DNA of 50,763 bases from an uncultured Leptotrichia sp. (lineage in GTDB: Bacteria; Fusobacteriota; Fusobacteriia; Fusobacteriales; Leptotrichiaceae). Location: contig CALIJH010000068.1 of the NCBI GenBank assembly GCA_938017765.1, positions 1 to 50,763 on the forward strand. The letters run 5' to 3'. The notes below the pieces were generated by a model. That model did no database searches. It was not told the origin of the DNA and saw nothing but the letters and a program-made list of their open reading frames with translations. The position numbers and the translations under genes are program-made. Positions 24,514-31,339 of this stretch are shown here, in pieces (the stretch's first letter is position 1; every line of letters begins with the position of its first letter).

Positions 24514-25219
24514 TTTGTACCTCCTTTAACGGATAAATATCCTGCCAGTTATTCAGTATTGACTGTTCAAGTATCTTTATAGCAAGCTGCTCATCATTCT
24601 CATTAGTAATTTTTTTGAGCTTGTTCAACAATATTTTTTCTGCTCTTGCTGTCATAGGTTTCTTAATAGCTTTTCTCATTTTTTTAAATTCCTCATATGC
24701 ATCCAAAAACTGCTCGCCCTTATATATATATTCTTTTTTATTTATTCTTATTAATTCATTCTTTTTGTATTTATTCTTTATTGTGTCCCTTTTTGGGACT
24801 GGTAGTAGTTCTATTTTGGAACTGGTAGAAGTTCCTTTTTGGGACTGGTGTAGTTCTATTTTGGAACTGGTAGAAGTCCCTTTTTGGGACTGGATATCCA
24901 TATTTAAATCTGTTAAAAAATATTTATTCAACATTCCTTTTTCTTTTTCAACTTGCAATATTCCTAATTCAACTAATTTTTTAAATGCTCTTATTACTGC
25001 CTTTTTATCTAATCTCATTTTTTCTGCTAATGTTTCCTGTGCTGCATAAAAATATATTTCTCCTTCTTCATTTACCCAGTTATTTTGTATCGATAATCTC
25101 CAATTTTCTAAACAGAGCATGTATAATTCTCTATCAATCGGCTTCAAATCATATTCATATATTTTTTTTGGCATTTTGTAAAAGTTGCTCCGTTCTACAT
25201 TCTCAATTTTTAATCTCAT
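24419..25219 (-). CDS. RepA_N-type replication initiator containing the origin
   Basis: A 266-residue initiator. The N-terminal winged-helix domain (residues ~10-100) shows SNFYKMPKKIYEYDLKPIDR, then NNWVNEEGEIYFYAAQETLA and LVELGILQV, the RepA_N signature. The middle has a 15-residue repeat (KGTSTSSKIEL twice, starting about residue 118) encoded by the iterons at 24785-24890. The C-terminus resembles other phage primosome initiators and runs 95 bases into the DnaC gene. RepA_N initiators characteristically bind repeats within their own gene. Confidence 0.85.
   Translation of the reverse strand: MRLKIENVERSNFYKMPKKIYEYDLKPIDRELYMLCLENWRLSIQNNWVNEEGEIYFYAAQETLAEKMRLDKKAVIRAFKKLVELGILQVEKEKGMLNKYFLTDLNMDIQSQKGTSTSSKIELHQSQKGTSTSSKIELLPVPKRDTIKNKYKKNELIRINKKEYIYKGEQFLDAYEEFKKMRKAIKKPMTARAEKILLNKLKKITNENDEQLAIKILEQSILNNWQDIYPLKEVQSGHIGHKNAYRTTNEKHSQKTDRTNDGKGWN
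24785..24890. repeat. Five iterons inside the initiator gene (predicted replication origin)
   Basis: Five 15-bp dyads of the form GTYCY-WTTTT-GGRAC start at 24785, 24808, 24831, 24853 and 24876 (period 23, 23, 22, 23), each followed by TGG. Types alternate: GTCCCTTTTTGGGAC, GTTCTATTTTGGAAC, GTTCCTTTTTGGGAC, GTTCTATTTTGGAAC, GTCCCTTTTTGGGAC. The alternating 45-bp unit keeps the protein frame. Confidence 0.88.
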
Positions 25220-25263
25220 TTATTTCACCTCTTTTTAAAAGTTCTCATTAACCCATATTTTTT

Positions 25264-25864
25264 TTAAAACAAATTCATCTGTTTTATTAGTTTTTGTTTA
25301 TGCTTTAATATAGAACAATCTATCATATCTTCCTTTTCTTCAAACTGAAAAAAGATTTCAGATTTTTTATTATTCACATCTAAAACAATAAAAATACTAT
25401 GAAAATTACTGCCTTCTTTTTTCTCCCAGTTTTTATTATAATAGTTAATTCTCTTTGTCGGGATATAAATTATAGGTTTAATATTATATTTTTTATATAA
25501 TCTATGTCTTTTTACTCCTCCAAGTACATCAACAGGAAGTACAAGACAAGTCCTTTTTCTACTTTCCAAACACCTCGAAATTACTTGGTCTTTTATAGAA
25601 AATGGCGGATTTGTGATAATATAATCAAATTCATATGTATGATTTTCTAAAAAATCTTCTATTCCATAAATTACACTATGTCCTAATTCTTTTAATTTTT
25701 TTACAAAATATGATTTTTCAGTATCAAAAGGACAAATTATTTTAGAATTCGGTAACGGATTTAATAATTCAATCATTTTATTTACCGTTTCTAAATCCGT
25801 ATACCATTCATCTGAATAATAATTATTTGTTATATTGTTCAGTTTTTTTACTCACTTTTCCCAT
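25264..25864 (-). pseudogene. Small phage adenine methylase-like protein, frameshifted in an A7 run
   Basis: Downstream of internal ATG 25776 the frame gives a 170-residue protein with KIICPFDTEKSYFVKKLKEL and motif IV YIITNPPFS, followed by LVLPVDVLGG and NFHSIFIVLDV; this matches small phage proteins of the N6-adenine methylase superfamily. The family normally has an N-terminal segment: here it exists (NNYYSDEWYTDLETVNK) but is out of frame. The expected start ATG 25864 (TAATG-coupled to the exonuclease) reads MGKVSKK and shifts in an A7 run at 25843-25849; six A would restore one 199-residue protein. Confidence 0.75.
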
Positions 25865-26449
25865 TAATTTTTCTCCAAAAACTTTTTTACAATCAAATAA
25901 GTTTCTTCTCTTTGTAGCATTTTTCTAAATATTTCAGCACATATTTGTGTGTCATATTCACTTCCATGCCATTTTTCCTCGTCCATTTCTATCTTATAAA
26001 ATTCTGCTGCTTCAGATAATCTCGGCCATTTATATTTTCCATTAAAACCGCTCGGAAGTTTACAAATTTCTATGTTTGTTTCCTTCGTGCAAAATTGATT
26101 TTCCAACTCAAATGGCATAAATTTACTGTCAAAACTAATATTATGTGCAACAAAATGCTTTATCCCTTTACAAAAATCTATAAAATCTTTATCTTCTAAA
26201 AAATATTTTGAATATTTTTTCCCATTTCTTTTTTTTGTAATTTCTTCATCTGTAAGTCCATTTATCTTTATAGCTTCATTATTTATTTCTTCATTCGGTT
26301 TTCTAAAATAATATCTGTCAAATTTTTTTTATTTCCTCAATCTCTTTATTTTCTAAATCTACTTTCAATTTTACTGCCGAAATTGATAAAACTGAACAAT
26401 CATTAAACCCATTTGTTTCAGTATCAAATACTATTACATTTTTCTGCAT
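25864..26449 (-). pseudogene. DnaQ-like 3'-5' exonuclease, frameshifted in an A8 run
   Basis: ATG 26449 begins MQKNVIVFDTETNGFNDCSV (Exo I, DxE) and continues to the A8 run at 26323-26330, where the frame hits TGA (26318-26320). In the next frame the protein resumes FDRYYFRKPNEEINNEAIKI, with Exo II HNISFDSKF and Exo III HGSEYDTQICAEIF, ending at 25864. One A fewer gives a complete DEDDh exonuclease of 194 residues. All catalytic residues are preserved on both sides, so the break is recent or an artefact. Confidence 0.82.
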
Positions 26450-26468
26450 TTGCTCTTTTTTTCCTTTC

Positions 26469-27101
26469 TTAAAACGGAAAATCATCTTCATCTAAATTTT
26501 CTGTTTTATTTTTTATATGACTATTGATAATATTTGTTCCCTTTTCCATTTCTCTTTTTTCTCTTATTTTATTTTCGTTTATGAAATTCTTTTGCCAAAT
26601 TTTAAATGTTTCTGGATTTTCGATTCTATCCAAAATCTCCTGTGTAGTTCTTCCTGTTTTCGTATTGTAGAAACCTCTTAACTGATATTCATTGAAATAA
26701 TTGATTTCTCCTGTTGATGTATCAATTATTTCATTCATTCCCAAATATGATAGAAACACTCCGATTTTTCGATTTTGAAGCATAGGAAATATTTCTTTTC
26801 CTTCTTCGTCTAATTCTGTTTCTAAATTCTCAAATTTGATTTTTAATAAATATATTAATTGATTAAGATGTTTTGAATTAAAAAGTTGTTCCTCACCTTT
26901 CTTATTTCTGTAAAAAATGGGTATTCTCGCAGTTTTTTCATCTTCAATTGACTTTAATGTCAAAATGATAGCTTCTGACTTATTTTGACTCGAAATAAAT
27001 AGTTCTGCTCTCTCTATTTTGCATTCATAACACCCACTCTCTTTTATGCTTATTCCCGGCAAGTTTTTTTCTTTTAAATGATCCTGATTATCTGTCCACA
27101 T
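26469..27101 (-). CDS. SSB-like phage DNA-binding protein (putative)
   Basis: A 210-residue protein starting MWTDNQDHLKEKNLPG. The body is beta-rich (GCYECKIERAELFISSQNKS, AIILTLKSIEDEKTARIPIF). It ends with the acidic aromatic tail ENLDEDDFPF, as in single-strand-binding proteins that use this tip to recruit partners. FYNTKTGRTTQEI is another conserved patch. ATG 27101 with GGAG nine bases upstream is preferred over a TTG 30 bases earlier. A role in replication or recombination fits its position beside an exonuclease. Confidence 0.55.
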   Translation of the reverse strand: MWTDNQDHLKEKNLPGISIKESGCYECKIERAELFISSQNKSEAIILTLKSIEDEKTARIPIFYRNKKGEEQLFNSKHLNQLIYLLKIKFENLETELDEEGKEIFPMLQNRKIGVFLSYLGMNEIIDTSTGEINYFNEYQLRGFYNTKTGRTTQEILDRIENPETFKIWQKNFINENKIREKREMEKGTNIINSHIKNKTENLDEDDFPF

Positions 27102-27103
27102 TT

Positions 27104-27283
27104 TTATCTTCTCCTTCTCTTGTTTTTCCAAATTATTTCATTCCCATATTTTATAAATTTGACATCAAGCAAATCTATTCTGCTTATGCCTATATATAAA
27201 TACGGGAACTTGATTCGATATTTCCTCACATCTACATATTCAATGGAAACCATTCCATATTCTAATTTCAAATTTTTTCTCAT
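27104..27283 (-). CDS. Small basic phage protein, hypothetical
   Basis: A 59-residue beta-rich, basic protein (YGMVSIEYVDVRKYRIKFPY then a KNKRRRR end). No family recognised. It starts at ATG 27283, six bases after AAAGGATG, and ends 2 bases ahead of the SSB-like gene, so it probably opens this early transcription unit just left of the divergent Abi gene. Confidence 0.45.
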   Translation of the reverse strand: MRKNLKLEYGMVSIEYVDVRKYRIKFPYLYIGISRIDLLDVKFIKYGNEIIWKNKRRRR

Positions 27284-27302
27284 TTTTTTCATCCTTTAAC
27301 AA

Positions 27303-27331
27303 TTGTTTTTTTCGAAATTTCAAGTTACAAT
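27303..27331 (+). promoter_or_regulatory. Promoter of the Abi-alpha gene
   Basis: TTGTTT (27303-27308) and TACAAT (27326-27331), 17-base spacer, 31 bases ahead of the start codon and in the only gap between divergent genes. Confidence 0.6.
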
Positions 27332-27361
27332 ATATTAAATTTAAACAAGGAGTTGATTTTT

Positions 27362-28141
27362 ATGAGTAACAACAATACAAATATTCCCATTGATTCTACT
27401 TTAGTTAATAAAATTTATGATGATGTCATTCACAAATCAGCAAAAGAAGTAGGAAAAACATTATCTTTAATTCCTAAAGCTATAAATGTAGCTCTTTCAC
27501 CAATCGAGCAATGGCTTTACAATAAAGAAATCAATCTTGAGAAAACTAAAATTTTAATATCTAAAAAATTAGAAAATATCCCAGAAGAAAAAATTGTTTC
27601 TCCTGAATCTTATGTTGCTGTTCCTACTATTCAAGCTCTCTCTTACTCTATGGATAGTGATGAATTAAGAAATATGTATGCTAATTTACTTGCAAAGGCT
27701 ATGAATATAGATACTAAAGAACAAGTACATCCAGCTTTTACTGAAATTATCAAACAAATGTCTCCAATAGATGCAAATATACTGAAAAAATTTATAGCTA
27801 CCGCTCCAAATATACCTTTAATAGATATAGTCGACAAAGATGTGAAAGAAGGACATTACTTACCTATAATATCTAATCTGACCAATATCTTTGATTATGA
27901 CAATATAACTATTTCTGTAACTATCGGCAATCTTTTGAGATTAGGATTAATAGAAATTCCAAGCGGTAAATTCATTCCAGTTGATTTGGCTTATGAAACT
28001 ATTACATCTAACTCTATGTTTCTTGATTTTAAAAAAGAACACAAATCACTAGAAGGTTATAAAATCGATATTCATAAAAAGTTAATTACAATTACTGAAT
28101 TAGGATATAAATTTTCTGAAATCTGTATTCAAGATTTATAA
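27362..28141 (+). CDS. Abi-alpha family protein (DUF4393), likely phage-defence moron
   Basis: A 259-residue cytoplasmic protein. IYDDVIHKSAKEVGKTLSLI, PKAINVALSPIEQWLY and PEEKIVSPESYVAVPTIQAL form the family's N-terminal block; ELRNMYANLLAKAMNIDTKE then VHPAFTEIIKQMSPIDANIL is its most conserved core; the C-terminus is a winged-helix-like end. Members are annotated as abortive-infection alpha. It is the only plus-strand gene inside the early region, with its own promoter, and ATG 27362 follows AAGGAG. The position suits a lysogen-expressed anti-phage gene. Confidence 0.85.
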   Translation: MSNNNTNIPIDSTLVNKIYDDVIHKSAKEVGKTLSLIPKAINVALSPIEQWLYNKEINLEKTKILISKKLENIPEEKIVSPESYVAVPTIQALSYSMDSDELRNMYANLLAKAMNIDTKEQVHPAFTEIIKQMSPIDANILKKFIATAPNIPLIDIVDKDVKEGHYLPIISNLTNIFDYDNITISVTIGNLLRLGLIEIPSGKFIPVDLAYETITSNSMFLDFKKEHKSLEGYKIDIHKKLITITELGYKFSEICIQDL

Positions 28142-28300
28142 TTTTAATAAAATTAATAAAATATTGCATACTAAAATTTCAACAAAAAATATATAGATAT
28201 AATCAATTATTTTCTGATTTTTACTCTGCTTTTTCAACAATAAAATATTCAAATTAAATAATGTTATCAATATAACAGGATTTCTTATAATAACTTCCAT
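28136..28300 (-). CDS. Small membrane protein (54 residues)
   Basis: AAGGAG precedes ATG 28300. The peptide reads MEVIIRNPVILITLFNLNIL and ends IFFVEILVCNILLILLKL: two hydrophobic spans around a short basic loop (KKQSKNQK). It overlaps the 3' end of the Abi-alpha gene by 6 bases in convergent orientation, so the two transcripts overlap tail to tail. Not a known family; could be a toxin-like or holin-like peptide. Confidence 0.55.
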   Translation of the reverse strand: MEVIIRNPVILITLFNLNILLLKKQSKNQKIIDYIYIFFVEILVCNILLILLKL

Positions 28301-28354
28301 AATTTTTCTCCTTGATTATTTTTATTTTTTATTTTATAATTGATTGATATAATT

Positions 28355-28543
28355 TTATATAGCCAACTTTGCCGAGTTGGCTTTTATTCTGCTCTTTTTC
28401 AAAGACCATTTCAATAGTCTTATACTTTCAATTAATACTGCTTTTCTTGTCATATTTCTTGGATTTGACCATCCATTCTCAAGTTTCTCAAGCTCTTCTT
28501 CAAGTTCCTTAACTTTTGCTTTAATTTCTTTCGCAGATTTCAT
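28355..28543 (-). CDS. Small coiled-coil phage protein
   Basis: A 62-residue protein: MKSAKEIKAKVKELEEELEK is a heptad-like helix, followed by WSNPRNMTRKAVLIESIRLL. Family unknown; similar short helical proteins occur in phage early regions. GGAGGTGATAAG precedes the ATG, which overlaps the previous stop as ATGA. Its last codons lie in the hairpin at 28362-28381. Confidence 0.65.
   Translation of the reverse strand: MKSAKEIKAKVKELEEELEKLENGWSNPRNMTRKAVLIESIRLLKWSLKKSRIKANSAKLAI
28362..28381 (+). terminator. Intrinsic terminator of the Abi-alpha transcript
   Basis: GCCAACT / AGTTGGC, 7-bp stem with a 6-base loop, then TTTTATT on the plus strand. It overlaps the 3' end of the minus-strand coiled-coil gene. 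Confidence 0.65.
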
Positions 28544-28782
28544 CTTATCACCTCCACTTTTGCAAATCTTTCTGATACTTCTATATAATGATTATTTTCA
28601 TCATTAAATATCAAATATCCATTGCTTTTTTGATAGCCATTTACTACATAACTTTTCCCGTCTGTTACTATTCTAAATTTGCTGTTCATAGCTTCATCTT
28701 GTCTTTTTGCTGCTATTACAGACAACATTATCATTGCAAATAATATTCCTAATCCTGAAATTCCTGATATAAGTTTTTTCAT
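28540..28782 (-). CDS. Small membrane-anchored phage protein
   Basis: An 80-residue protein with one N-terminal membrane segment (MKKLISGISGLGILFAMIML) and a soluble beta-rich domain (FRIVTDGKSYVVNGYQKSNG). The soluble part should lie outside the membrane. GGAG precedes ATG 28782, and the stop couples to the next gene as ATGA. No family recognised. Confidence 0.6.
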   Translation of the reverse strand: MKKLISGISGLGILFAMIMLSVIAAKRQDEAMNSKFRIVTDGKSYVVNGYQKSNGYLIFNDENNHYIEVSERFAKVEVIR

Positions 28783-28864
28783 CTTCTTTTCTCCTTCCTG
28801 CGTTTTGACATAAAAAATAAAGAATTACCCACATTAATATAAACATTATCATTTCTTTATCCAT
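28694..28864 (-). CDS. Possible small hydrophobic peptide overlapping the next gene
   Basis: From ATG 28864 (AGAAGG five bases upstream) a 56-codon frame begins MDKEMIMFILMWVILYFLCQ, one membrane span, and continues basic. Its second half overlaps the following gene (28540-28782) in another frame. The 75-base gap before that gene is otherwise empty, and the start overlaps the preceding stop, which favours a real peptide. Confidence 0.35.
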   Translation of the reverse strand: MDKEMIMFILMWVILYFLCQNAGRRKEDEKTYIRNFRIRNIICNDNVVCNSSKKTR

Positions 28865-29111
28865 TTTTACCTTCTTTCCGCTTTAACCATTTTTCATAAC
28901 TCATTCCCATATACCTTTCAGCAAGTATCCGAGGAATATGGTACATATAGCGTGGTTTTTCTTTACCAGTTCGCGGGTCTTTTTTATATCCCGTTATTGT
29001 CGCAGTTCCTACTCTTGATAAAGTCCCATAAATAAGACCTGCTTTTAAAGTTTGCACATTCATTTCCATAAATTCTGCCGCTTCTTTTGCTTTTAATGTG
29101 TTCTTTTTCAT
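28857..29111 (-). CDS. Excisionase-like / MerR-type winged-helix DNA-binding protein
   Basis: An 84-residue basic protein. LKAKEAAEFMEMNVQTLKAG (about residues 6-25) is a MerR/Xis-like helix-turn-helix, followed by a basic wing with TGKEKPRYMYHIPRI. It is likely a phage excisionase or early regulator; here it lies in the early region rather than next to the integrase. GGAG precedes the ATG. Confidence 0.6.
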   Translation of the reverse strand: MKKNTLKAKEAAEFMEMNVQTLKAGLIYGTLSRVGTATITGYKKDPRTGKEKPRYMYHIPRILAERYMGMSYEKWLKRKEGKNG

Positions 29112-29233
29112 TTTCCACTCCTTTTTTTATATCTTTTCTATTTTTCTTTTTACTCCTTTCAAGGTATAATTTATTATTCATGAAAGGAGGTGCTTATTAT
29201 ACGTTTAAATCCTGAATATAATTTCAGCTATTA

Positions 29234-29437
29234 TCAACAAACATCTTGGCTTGTAATTTCTAAAATTTCAAAATCCATCAACGAAATCATAACTTTTTTC
29301 ATCATGATTCTTGTTTTAGAATCATAGGAGTATTCTAATTTTATTTCATCTGCTCCCATGATTGCTTTATCGTCTATGAATATTTTTAATGGCATTCCTT
29401 GAGGGTTTTTTATAATCTTAATTTTGTGTTTTTTCAT
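29234..29437 (-). CDS. Small phage protein, hypothetical
   Basis: A 67-residue beta-rich protein (MKKHKIKIIKNPQGMPLKIF, then DDKAIMGADEIKLEYSYDSK). The pattern 'I-D-D/G-...-G-A/V-..-E-I-K' is common in small phage proteins of unknown role. AGGAG precedes ATG 29437. On the opposite strand there is a possible 43-codon frame (29196-29327). Confidence 0.55.
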   Translation of the reverse strand: MKKHKIKIIKNPQGMPLKIFIDDKAIMGADEIKLEYSYDSKTRIMMKKVMISLMDFEILEITSQDVC

Positions 29438-29496
29438 TTTTTCTCCTCTTTCAAGTAAAAAATAAACTTATTTTATCTTTTCTTATCTTTATAATT

Positions 29497-29516
29497 CGTT
29501 TACTTTAGGTGTCTGA
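29497..29516 (+). promoter_or_regulatory. Operator copy O1 (downstream of the Cro-like gene)
   Basis: CGTTTACTTTAGGTGTCTGA differs from O2 at only two positions. It covers the 3' end of the Cro-like gene, about 240 bases from the other operators, so repressor looping is possible. Confidence 0.6.
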
Positions 29517-29723
29517 ATTAGGTAAAAAAATTTTAGATTCTAAGATATTTCCTTTTATTCCAAGAATATCAGCGAGCTTATATGCTTCACTTATTTTAAA
29601 TTCTGTCTCATTTGATACTTTTTTTCTTAAACCTGCGGTTGTTAATCCTAATTCTTTAGCAATATATTCCATTTTAAATCCTTTTTTCTTTATAATTTCT
29701 CTTAATAACTTTTCATTTATCAT
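29505..29723 (-). CDS. Cro-like repressor (HTH)
   Basis: A 72-residue DNA-binding protein with one HTH (XRE/Cro): EYIAKELGLTTAGLRKKVSN around residues 19-38, then FKISEAYKLADILGI. It is the first gene of the lytic transcript, divergent from the ImmR-type repressor. Its promoter and the two operators at 29739-29792 lie directly upstream; a further operator copy (29497-29516) covers its stop codon. It probably shuts off repressor synthesis. Confidence 0.82.
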   Translation of the reverse strand: MINEKLLREIIKKKGFKMEYIAKELGLTTAGLRKKVSNETEFKISEAYKLADILGIKGNILESKIFLPNSDT

Positions 29724-29738
29724 TTTTCTTCTCCTTTT

Positions 29739-29758
29739 CGTTTACTTTAAGTGTCTAA
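29739..29758 (+). promoter_or_regulatory. Operator O2
   Basis: CGTTTACTTTAAGTGTCTAA, just downstream of the Cro promoter start point and upstream of its ribosome site; a bound repressor would block leftward transcription. Confidence 0.65.
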
Positions 29759-29762
29759 AACA

Positions 29763-29791
29763 TTTATATCATAACAGACACTAAAAGTCAA
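29763..29791 (-). promoter_or_regulatory. Leftward (Cro) promoter with operator O3
   Basis: TTGACT (29786-29791) and TATAAA (29763-29768) with a 17-base spacer on the minus strand. Operator O3 (29775-29792, GTTGACTTTTAGTGTCTG on the minus strand) covers the -35 and most of the spacer. Confidence 0.75.
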
Positions 29792-29818
29792 CATTTTTTT
29801 TTAAAAAAAGAAAAAAAA

Positions 29819-29847
29819 GTTGACTTTCAGTGAATAAATGGTATAAT
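29819..29847 (+). promoter_or_regulatory. Rightward (repressor) promoter with operator O4
   Basis: TTGACT (29820-29825) and TATAAT (29842-29847), 16-base spacer. A partial operator, GTTGACTTTCAGTGAATA (29819-29836), overlaps the -35, fitting autorepression or Cro control. The two -35 boxes lie back to back about 28 bases apart. Confidence 0.75.
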
Positions 29848-29877
29848 AATTTATATAAAAACAGGAGAAATATATTT

Positions 29878-30339
29878 ATGGATATCTATGAAAAAATAAA
29901 ATATTTAAGAGAAAAATTAGGTTTAAGCCAAGAAGAATTAGCAAAAAAATTAGGTTATAAATCTAAAACATCTATTCATAAAATAGAACAAAAAATTACT
30001 GATTTACCTCTTTCTAAAGTCAAAGATTTTGCTAATGTTCTGAAAGTTTCACCTGAATATTTAATGGGATACAAAGATGAGTTTACAACGAAAGAAAATG
30101 CACATAAATCCGAACGTGATTTAATGATTGAAAAATATCAATTAAATTCTGAAGAATTAGCAGAATACGATAGAATTGTTAAATTAAGCATTGAAATGAA
30201 TACTCTAATGTTTAAAAGTCATAATATAGAATTGGGGGCGGATGACAAAGAAGAAATGGATTATGAATTATCTGAAACTTTAAAAAAGGCTTTTATAAGT
30301 TCATTAATCGCAAAACGTGAATCAGAAAAAAAGGAGTAA
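29878..30339 (+). CDS. ImmR-type repressor (HTH, no peptidase domain)
   Basis: A 153-residue repressor. The XRE HTH is in residues ~3-62 (IKYLREKLGLSQEELAKKLG, SKTSIHKIEQ); the C-terminal half is helical (LMIEKYQLNSEELAEYDRIV). It has no S24 LexA-like protease domain, so it should be inactivated by the ImmA-like metalloprotease encoded next, as in ICEBs1 and related phages. ATG 29878 with GGAG is preferred over an in-frame ATG or TTG upstream that overlaps the promoter. Confidence 0.88.
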   Translation: MDIYEKIKYLREKLGLSQEELAKKLGYKSKTSIHKIEQKITDLPLSKVKDFANVLKVSPEYLMGYKDEFTTKENAHKSERDLMIEKYQLNSEELAEYDRIVKLSIEMNTLMFKSHNIELGADDKEEMDYELSETLKKAFISSLIAKRESEKKE

Positions 30340-30340
30340 T

Positions 30341-30739
30341 ATGAAATACAGAAATATAATAAAAAAATTGGTCAATGAATCTGGTACTACATCACCAGAA
30401 AAATTATGTAAATATTTAGGAATTAGACTTTACTATACCAAAATGAATTTCATGGGATTTATAGTAAAAATAAACAAAATATTTCATATTTTCATTAATT
30501 CTACTCTTTCAAGAGTAACAAAAGATATTGTAATATTACATGAATTAGGACATTATTTTTTTCATTCTGTAGATGATGATTTTTTACTAATGAAAGATAA
30601 AATTTTATTTGCAGAAAGTAGAATCGAGAATGAAGCAAATGCATTTGCAATTACAGCTTTTAGCTTTTTGGATAATACATATGACTATATATCAGAAAAT
30701 GATGTAAAAATTTTAGACAGCTTAAAAAGATATATTTAG
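30341..30739 (+). CDS. ImmA/IrrE-type metallopeptidase (anti-repressor)
   Basis: A 132-residue zinc protease. HELGH is at residues 67-71 and the third metal ligand is probably Glu in ESRIENEANAFA. N-terminus MKYRNIIKKLVNESGTTSPE is typical. In ICEBs1 ImmA cleaves ImmR after DNA damage and induces the element; the same role is likely here. ATG 30341 lies one base after the repressor stop, with AAGGAG inside the end of that gene, so the pair is co-translated. Confidence 0.9.
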   Translation: MKYRNIIKKLVNESGTTSPEKLCKYLGIRLYYTKMNFMGFIVKINKIFHIFINSTLSRVTKDIVILHELGHYFFHSVDDDFLLMKDKILFAESRIENEANAFAITAFSFLDNTYDYISENDVKILDSLKRYI

Positions 30740-30751
30740 AGGAGTGATTTT

Positions 30752-31288
30752 ATGAAGATTGGTTTCAGAACACCAAATTTAAAAAAGAGAATTTCTGCAC
30801 GAACTACAGGAGCATTAAAAAGAAAAGTTAAAAGTGCTGTTAATCCTCTTTATGGGAAAAAGGGAATGGGAATAATTAATAATCCAAAAAAGGCTTTATA
30901 CAATAAAATTTATAATAAAGTAACACTTGACCCTTTAAAGTTAAATAAACTTGTTAAATCTTTAAATATCTATGAACAGATTTCTGAAAATGATGAAACT
31001 GATGTTATTAATAATGATGAAGAAATATTAAGAAAATATATTTTTTCTGATAAATTCAAAAATCTGATAATTAAAAATAAAAACGAATTTACTAAAAACT
31101 TTATATTAGCAAATACATTAAATAAATTATCTAATGGAGAAATAGAAACAGAAAAAGAAATTGAAAGTTATATTACTTTTTTGGACAAAAGAATGAATTT
31201 TAACAAAAAACTTTTTAAGTTCTTTTTTTTGTCAGCATTAGCTTTTTTAATGTTAATAACAATTATTTTGATATTCGTGTCGAAATAA
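30752..31288 (+). CDS. Lysogenic small membrane-anchored protein
   Basis: A 178-residue protein. The N-terminus (MKIGFRTPNLKKRISARTTG, then SAVNPLYGKKGMGIINNPKK) is a conserved motif of proteins seen next to repressors in Firmicute prophages, function unknown. The middle is charged and helical; the C-terminus has one membrane segment (FFFLSALAFLMLITIILIF), making it tail-anchored. AGAGGAG precedes ATG 30752. It is co-transcribed with the repressor-ImmA pair, so should be made in the lysogen. Confidence 0.65.
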   Translation: MKIGFRTPNLKKRISARTTGALKRKVKSAVNPLYGKKGMGIINNPKKALYNKIYNKVTLDPLKLNKLVKSLNIYEQISENDETDVINNDEEILRKYIFSDKFKNLIIKNKNEFTKNFILANTLNKLSNGEIETEKEIESYITFLDKRMNFNKKLFKFFFLSALAFLMLITIILIFVSK

Positions 31289-31339
31289 AAGAATAATTAT
31301 TAAGTTCATAAAAAATTTAATATATAGGAGGAAAAGTTT

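Noticed and set aside
24615..25049. 144-codon plus-strand frame across the initiator gene
   Set aside because: Antisense shadow whose repeats come from the iterons; no ribosome site.
28984..29181. 65-codon minus-strand frame overlapping the excisionase-like gene
   Set aside because: Lies mostly inside the HTH gene in another frame; sequence is lysine/arginine-rich without domain pattern.
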